A stretch of DNA of 9,260 nt from Ignavibacteria bacterium (lineage in GTDB: Bacteria > Bacteroidota > Ignavibacteria > UBA10030 > UBA6906): assembly GCA_029859455.1 (NCBI GenBank), contig JAOUDE010000091.1:1-9260 (forward strand). The letters are read 5' to 3'. Of the stretch, positions 5,393 through 9,260 are shown piece after piece. A model generated the notes under the pieces. It had not been told where the DNA came from, made no database searches, and worked only from the letters and a program-made list of their open reading frames with translations. The first letter of the stretch is position 1. Each line of letters starts with the position of its first letter. The translations under genes were made by a program, and so were the position numbers.

Positions 5393-6517
5393 ATGAGCAG
5401 GCTTTCAATCCGTCCCGTCAGCACAGGCTCTGAGAAGCGGACATTTCTCCGTCTACCATGGAAAATCTATCATGGCGACCCGAACTGGGTCCCACCATTG
5501 ATGATGGACCGGAAGAAACTGATCGACAGGAAGAACAATCCGTTCTACCGGCATGCACGTATCGAACTCTTTCTCGCCATTTGTGACGGTGAGCCGGTTG
5601 GCCGGATCGCCGCGATCGTGAATGACAACCACAACAAGGAGCATGGTGAGAATATCGGTTTCTTCGGCTTCTTCGAATGCATCGACGATCAACAGGTCGC
5701 GTCGGCGCTGTTCGACAAAGCAGCGGAGTGGCTGAAACAGAACGGCGTCACGGCGATGCGCGGTCCCGCCAGCCCTTCGGTGAATGACGAGTACGGTCTG
5801 CTGGTCGACGGGTTTGAGTACCCGCCCGCCGTCCTGATGTCCTACAACCCGCGTTACTATCCGGCCCTGGTCACAGGCGCCGGGCTGACCGGATGCAAGG
5901 ACCTGTATGCCTACCGGCTGCATGAATCGAGTTTCATCACCGACAAACTCCGGCGTGTAACGGAGATCGTGAGAAAAAGACAGGAACTTGTGATCCGCTC
6001 CCTGAACATGAAGGACTTCGACAATGAAGTGCGCATCATCCGGAAGCTGTACAACGAAGGGTGGTCGAGGAACTGGGGTGAAGTGCCGATGACGGACGAG
6101 GAATTCATGTACGCGGCAAAGGACCTGAAAGCGATCGTGAATCCTGATCTTGTTATCATCGCCGAATCGAAAGGGGAGCCTGTCGGTTTCGCCCTGACAC
6201 TTCCCGACCTCAACCTGGTGCAGATCCGGAACAAGGGAGGATACCTGATCCCGTTTCTGATCCGGTACCTTCTCTATAAGAAACAGATCAACAGGGTGCG
6301 GATCATTATCCTCGGTGTTCTTCCGCAGTATCTGAATTCCGGGATCGGCGGGGCGTTGTTCTACGAGGCGGGAGTGCGGGCGGTCACCAGGGGGTATCCG
6401 TGGGGTGAGGCAAGCTGGGTCCTGGAAGATAACGTGATGATGAACAGAGGGGCGGAGCTGATGAACGGAGAACGATACAAAACGTATCGTATCTACGAAC
6501 GGTCCGTCGAAACCTGA
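5393..6517 (+). CDS. bcerS: GNAT-superfamily acyltransferase, bacterial ceramide synthase (bCerS) type
   Basis: 374 residues. The N-terminal half has the conserved patterns 'LPWKIYHGDPNWVPPL' (21-36), 'DRKNNPFYRHARIELFLA' (45-62), 'GFFGFFECIDD' (89-99) and 'RGPASPSVNDEYGLLVDGF' (123-141). These are hallmarks of a large GNAT-like family often found near spt. The C-terminal half ends in a GNAT core: 'IIAESKGEPVGFAL' (255-268) followed by the CoA/ACP-pyrophosphate loop 'LGVLPQYLNSGIGGALF' (307-323). In Caulobacter a GNAT-type protein beside spt N-acylates the sphingoid base, and by analogy this one would transfer a second acyl chain to the amine. It is on the spt strand 66 bases downstream, so it is probably co-transcribed. 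No clear Shine-Dalgarno precedes the ATG. The family fold is secure, and the ceramide role is inferred from synteny and remembered family motifs. Confidence 0.82.
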   Translation: MSRLSIRPVSTGSEKRTFLRLPWKIYHGDPNWVPPLMMDRKKLIDRKNNPFYRHARIELFLAICDGEPVGRIAAIVNDNHNKEHGENIGFFGFFECIDDQQVASALFDKAAEWLKQNGVTAMRGPASPSVNDEYGLLVDGFEYPPAVLMSYNPRYYPALVTGAGLTGCKDLYAYRLHESSFITDKLRRVTEIVRKRQELVIRSLNMKDFDNEVRIIRKLYNEGWSRNWGEVPMTDEEFMYAAKDLKAIVNPDLVIIAESKGEPVGFALTLPDLNLVQIRNKGGYLIPFLIRYLLYKKQINRVRIIILGVLPQYLNSGIGGALFYEAGVRAVTRGYPWGEASWVLEDNVMMNRGAELMNGERYKTYRIYERSVET

Positions 6518-6524
6518 AAAAGAG

Positions 6525-6571
6525 ACCGGAGTATTGTCTGTTACGTGACCGTTTTGTAACTTGTTTCCGGT
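6525..6571 (+). repeat. Nested inverted repeats after bcerS
   Basis: ACCGGA (6525-6530) pairs with TCCGGT (6566-6571) and, inside it, GTTAC (6540-6544) with GTAAC (6556-6560). Arms are short and loops large, so this is only a possible structure in the 3' end of the spt-bcerS transcript. Confidence 0.22.
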
Positions 6572-6599
6572 GGCCGCGTTACTCTCCGGCCTTCCTCTC
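6572..6599 (+). terminator. Possible terminator after bcerS
   Basis: GGCCG (6572-6576) and CGGCC (6587-6591) form a GC-only stem with a 10-base loop, followed by the pyrimidine run TTCCTCTC. It lies 54 bases after the bcerS stop and would separate the ceramide genes from ilvE. The stem is short and the tail not pure T. Confidence 0.3.
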
Positions 6600-6606
6600 T
6601 GTATGC

Positions 6607-6634
6607 CCCGGCATCCGGCGATGATGACGCCGGG
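6607..6634 (+). promoter_or_regulatory. Mutually exclusive hairpins in the ilvE leader
   Basis: The arm at 6628-6634 (CGCCGGG) can pair with CCGGCG at 6615-6620 (loop of 7) or with CCCGGC at 6607-6612 (wider loop). The two folds exclude each other. They lie 70-95 bases before the ilvE ATG, in a 185-base gap between bcerS and ilvE. A 22-codon frame starting in the loop (ATG 6621) ends with Ile-Tyr-Leu-Ile codons at 6675-6686. No Shine-Dalgarno supports that frame, so attenuation is only a suggestion. Confidence 0.28.
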
Positions 6635-6702
6635 TGGACAAGCGTTGCAACCGTCCAGGCCTGCCGGATCTGCGATCTATCTCATATGAAACCGAGGTTG
6701 TT

Positions 6703-7629
6703 ATGCCAGTAAAACCTGTCGAAAAAATATGGATGAACGGGAAGCTCGTCGACTGGAAGGACGCACAGATCCACGTTCTCTCTCATGTCATTCACTACGG
6801 TTCCAGCTGGTTTGAAGGAATCCGCTGCTACAAAACGCCGAAGGGTCCAGCCATCTTCCGGCTCGACAAGCATGTGCGCCGGCTGTTCGATTCCACGAAG
6901 ATCTACCGTACTCCGATTCCCTACACGGAGGCCCAGATCGAGGAGGCGATTCTCGAAACAATCCGGCAGAACAAGCTCGATGCGTGCTACATCCGGCCGA
7001 TTGTCTACCGCGGATACGGAGATGTCGGAGTCAATCCGCTGAATTGTCCGGTCGACGTGACGATCGCGGTGTGGGAATGGGGCTCCTATCTGGGGGAATC
7101 TGCTCTTGAGAACGGTATCGACGTCTGTGTCTCCACATGGCAGCGCCCTGCCCCCAATACCCTTCCGGCAATGGCGAAGGCAGGGGGGAATTATCTCCTC
7201 GGCCAGCTGATGAAAGCAGAGGCGGTCCAGGCAGGGTTCCACGAGGCGATCGCACTCGACGTCTTTGGCAACCTGAGTGAAGGGACGGGAGAAAACCTCT
7301 TTGCGGTCAAGGACGGTGCAATCTATACACCGCAGTTCACCTCTTCACTCCTGCCGGGAGTCACCCGGGCGTCGATCATTCATATGGCGGAAAAGGCAGG
7401 CTACCGCGTCAACGTGGCGAACGTTCCGCGCGAGATGGTCTATGTCGCCGACGAACTTTTCTTCACAGGAACGGCAGCGGAGGTGACGCCGATCCGATCT
7501 GTTGACAAGATCAAGGTCGGCACCGGAAAACCGGGGCCGATCACTCTCGATCTGCAGAAGAAATTCTTCGATGTGGTAAAGAATGGAAACGATCCGGAAG
7601 GGTGGTTGAAGCTTGTCTATAACGACTGA
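6703..7629 (+). CDS. ilvE: Branched-chain amino acid aminotransferase
   Basis: 308 residues from ATG 6703, the usual IlvE length. It is a fold-type IV PLP enzyme that moves amino groups between Leu/Ile/Val and 2-oxoglutarate, in the cytoplasm. Lys159 in 'PAMAKAGGNYL' is the PLP lysine. Arg97 in 'YIRPIVYRG', Glu193 in 'LSEGTGENLF' (PLP nitrogen side) and the phosphate-binding 'FFTGTAAEVTPI' (253-264) are all present, along with the N-terminal 'HYGSSWFEGIRCY' substrate-pocket segment. The frame stays open upstream to a GTG at 6634, but ATG 6703 is chosen because GAGG at 6694-6697 lies 5 bases before it and the protein then starts where IlvE proteins do. The usp gene follows after 8 bases, probably in the same transcript. 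D-amino-acid aminotransferase or ADC lyase relatives are less likely given the RCY and GTAAEVTP motifs. Confidence 0.95.
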   Translation: MPVKPVEKIWMNGKLVDWKDAQIHVLSHVIHYGSSWFEGIRCYKTPKGPAIFRLDKHVRRLFDSTKIYRTPIPYTEAQIEEAILETIRQNKLDACYIRPIVYRGYGDVGVNPLNCPVDVTIAVWEWGSYLGESALENGIDVCVSTWQRPAPNTLPAMAKAGGNYLLGQLMKAEAVQAGFHEAIALDVFGNLSEGTGENLFAVKDGAIYTPQFTSSLLPGVTRASIIHMAEKAGYRVNVANVPREMVYVADELFFTGTAAEVTPIRSVDKIKVGTGKPGPITLDLQKKFFDVVKNGNDPEGWLKLVYND

Positions 7630-7637
7630 CTGGTGGT

Positions 7638-8168
7638 ATGATGAAGAAAACACCCGCGGAAAAGAAACCGGCTCCACGTAAGAAGAAAACCGGGAAGCGT
7701 CCTGCTTCCCGGAAACCCCGCTCTCTCAGCCTGCGTTGTATCCTGGTCCCGATCGACTTCTCGGGACATTCACGAAACGCTCTCCGTTATGCGATCCCGA
7801 TGGCCCGGCAGTTCGGGGCGACCCTCCATCTTGTGTATGTGGTCGAGCCGACGATCTATCCGGCAGACCTCGGTTTCGGGCAGGTCGTCTATCCGAATTT
7901 CGAGGATGAGCTTGTCGAAAAAGGGGGGGCGGAACTCAGGGAGCTGGTGCGGACGGAAATCAAAAGGTCGGTGACCGCGACGACCACTGTGCGGACAGGT
8001 AAACCGCACCAGGAACTTCTGCTCGAAGCGGAAGCAGCGAAGGCTGACATGATTGTCATGGCTACCCACGGGCATACAGGTGTGGAGCATATGTTGTTCG
8101 GGAGTACGGCCGAGAGGATTGTGCGCAATGCCCGGTGCCCGGTGCTGACGATCAGGCCGACTGGCTGA
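7638..8168 (+). CDS. Universal stress protein (UspA family) with a long basic N-terminal tail
   Basis: 176 residues, with a single Usp domain from about residue 33 to 174. The domain opens with 'CILVPIDFSGHSRNAL' (Asp40 is the adenine-contact position) and ends with 'ATHGHTGVEHMLFGSTAERIV', matching the ATP-binding G-x2-G-x9-G-S/T loop, except that the first Gly is Ala142 (Gly145, Gly155 and Ser156 are kept). 'RCPVLTIRP' is the standard last strand. ATP binding is therefore likely. Residues 1-33 add an unusual tail with 14 Lys/Arg and one Glu, rich in Pro and Ala. There is no usable start between codon 2 and the domain, so the tail is probably real. Two tandem ATGs (7638, 7641) offer the start, and the Shine-Dalgarno is weak (GGTGG). 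It follows ilvE by 8 bases and converges on the polyprenyl synthase gene 9 bases away. Confidence 0.9.
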   Translation: MMKKTPAEKKPAPRKKKTGKRPASRKPRSLSLRCILVPIDFSGHSRNALRYAIPMARQFGATLHLVYVVEPTIYPADLGFGQVVYPNFEDELVEKGGAELRELVRTEIKRSVTATTTVRTGKPHQELLLEAEAAKADMIVMATHGHTGVEHMLFGSTAERIVRNARCPVLTIRPTG

Positions 8169-8177
8169 CGCGGGTTC

Positions 8178-9197
8178 CTATTTGTCGCGGTCCACCACGA
8201 ATTCGGCGAATTGCACCAGCGATTCTTTGCTGGGTGAATCGGGGAATGATTCGAGCGCCTCTTTGGCGGCGGCGGCGAACACATGTGCTTTTGAAGATGC
8301 GTAGTCGAGCCCGCCGTTCTCCTCGACAAATGACCTGACCCGTTCCACGTCCCCGCTTCGGATCCGTTTTCCGCCCTCTTTGATCAGTTCCAGTATCTGC
8401 CGACCCTCTTTTTTCGATCCCTTTTCCAGCGCATGGATCAGCGGGAGGGTGAGCTTCCGGTCGCTCAGGTCCAGCCCGGTCGGTTTACCCGTGATGCGGG
8501 TCCGCCCGACATAATCCAGCAAATCATCCCTGATCTGAAACGCCATTCCGACGTTTTCCCCGTACTCACTCAGTTTCCTGTTCATGTGCGGGTCATCGGT
8601 CACGCTTGCGGCGCCGATCTCACAGCAGGTGGCGAGCAGTGATGCTGTTTTATCAGCGATGATCCGCATGTATGTCGGCTCATCGATATCGAGCCGACGG
8701 CTCTTCTGGATCTGATGGATCTCCCCTTCGCTCATCCGCTTGACCGATGTAGAGGTAATCTTCAGAAAACGGAAGTCATCATTGTCGAGACAAAGAAGCA
8801 GGCCGCGGGCAAGGAGATAGTCACCCATCAGAATCGAGATCTTGTTCTTCCAGATGGCGTTGATCGAAGGGAAGCCGCGGCGGGTGTCTGCTTCATCGAT
8901 CACATCGTCATGGATCAATGTGGCGGTGTGGAGGATCTCGACAAGCGCTGCGCCCCGGTAGGAGCGTTCGTTCACCGTTCCGCACAGTCCGGCACTCAGC
9001 AGGACCAGGATGGGTCTCACTTTCTTCCCCTTCCGGTGGATCACATATTTCGCCACGAGGTCAACAAGCGGGATGGTGGATCTGATCGACCTGTTGAACA
9101 CATCATCGAACGGGTCGAGATGCGGGCGGACCGGCGCGGCGATCGTTTTTAGGGACGGACCGGAGTATTTCACGGTATCATGCACTGATGCCGTCAC
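8178..9197 (-). CDS. Long-chain (all-E) polyprenyl diphosphate synthase
   Basis: 339-residue class I isoprenyl chain-elongating enzyme, adding isopentenyl diphosphate units to an allylic primer to build a quinone side chain or similar lipid. The first aspartate-rich motif is DDVID (97-101), the second DDLLD (224-228). 'GKKVRP' (57-62) binds IPP, and 'TRRGFPS' (105-111) follows the first motif. Residues before the first motif read 'LHTATLIH', with small Ala92 and Thr93 in the chain-length positions, as in long-chain (about C30-C40) rather than farnesyl or geranylgeranyl synthases; exact length cannot be read. Start is GTG at 9197-9195, with a weak GGAAG before it; a second GTG at codon 5 is an alternative. 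The start overlaps the end of the upstream tatC-like gene, suggesting coupled translation. It converges on the usp gene. Confidence 0.93.
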   Translation of the reverse strand: MTASVHDTVKYSGPSLKTIAAPVRPHLDPFDDVFNRSIRSTIPLVDLVAKYVIHRKGKKVRPILVLLSAGLCGTVNERSYRGAALVEILHTATLIHDDVIDEADTRRGFPSINAIWKNKISILMGDYLLARGLLLCLDNDDFRFLKITSTSVKRMSEGEIHQIQKSRRLDIDEPTYMRIIADKTASLLATCCEIGAASVTDDPHMNRKLSEYGENVGMAFQIRDDLLDYVGRTRITGKPTGLDLSDRKLTLPLIHALEKGSKKEGRQILELIKEGGKRIRSGDVERVRSFVEENGGLDYASSKAHVFAAAAKEALESFPDSPSKESLVQFAEFVVDRDK

Positions 9198-9260
9198 GCT
9201 TTCTTCCCGCGAAGGCGGAGATGCCGATACTGATCTCGTACAGAATGAACAGGGGTAGTG
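9178..9260 (-). CDS. tatC: C-terminal end of a TatC-like protein (runs off right edge)
   Basis: The minus strand from the right edge is open for 26 residues and stops at TGA 9180-9178. The peptide has a hydrophobic 'LPLFILYEISIGIS' followed by a short basic tail with 'GRKR', closely resembling the last membrane helix and cytoplasmic end of TatC, the Tat translocase core ('LPMxLLYEIS' style). It overlaps the start of the polyprenyl synthase gene by 20 bases (8 if the second GTG is used), typical of an operon. Only the tail is visible, so the assignment rests on one helix. Confidence 0.7.
   Translation of the reverse strand, partial: LPLFILYEISIGISAFAGRKRDGISA

Noticed and set aside
5453..5923. 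156-codon minus-strand open frame inside the bCerS-type gene
   Set aside because: Complementary-frame shadow of a conserved protein; no start signal or domain.
6534..6562. TTGTCT-17-TAACTT as an ilvE promoter
   Set aside because: Only 4 of 6 and 3 of 6 matches, and it lies inside the nested inverted repeats; too weak to call.
6634..6702. GTG-initiated 23-residue N-terminal extension of ilvE
   Set aside because: No ribosome site at the GTG, while ATG 6703 has GAGG at the right spacing and gives the usual IlvE length.
6682..7242. 186-codon minus-strand open frame inside ilvE
   Set aside because: Antisense to a gene with all its catalytic residues; composition (Cys, His and Arg rich, no motifs) is that of a shadow frame.

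Overview
The window carries eleven protein genes that can be supported, nine complete and two running off the ends, plus several short intergenic structures. Base composition is moderately GC-rich and Shine-Dalgarno use is mixed: strong before the thioredoxin, the 56-residue ORF, spt and ilvE, and absent before cerR and bcerS. The mix of a secreted beta-propeller protein, a KamA-like radical SAM enzyme, a bacterial ceramide-synthesis trio and a long-chain polyprenyl synthase suggests a Gram-negative bacterium, perhaps from the Bacteroidota/Chlorobiota (Ignavibacteria-like) side of the tree. This placement is inference from gene content only.

Left part (1-2744). A secreted NHL/SMP-30-like beta-propeller protein (minus strand, cut by the left edge) diverges from a small thioredoxin with a WCDPC active site. 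A 284-base gap follows with two GC-rich hairpins. Next is a 56-residue ORF behind a near-perfect Shine-Dalgarno, possibly frameshifted near its end. It converges tail-to-tail on a KamA-family radical SAM enzyme that keeps the SAM and PLP residues but lacks the usual lysine-binding aspartate.

Centre (2967-6517). This is the most coherent part: an NAD-dependent epimerase-like reductase (cerR type, minus strand), a serine palmitoyltransferase-type alpha-oxoamine synthase (spt) and a GNAT-fold acyltransferase (bcerS type). Together they match the three enzymes of bacterial ceramide synthesis: serine plus acyl thioester gives a 3-ketosphinganine-type product, which is N-acylated and whose ketone is reduced. 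cerR and spt are divergent from a 143-base region holding a good spt promoter and a weaker cerR promoter that share one TATATA core.

Right part (6518-9260). A branched-chain aminotransferase (ilvE), preceded by a structured 185-base leader, is followed after 8 bases by a universal stress protein with a very basic N-terminal tail. These converge on a long-chain polyprenyl diphosphate synthase (minus strand), whose GTG start overlaps the end of an upstream gene that looks like the C-terminus of TatC. No mobile element, tRNA, rRNA or CRISPR array was seen.
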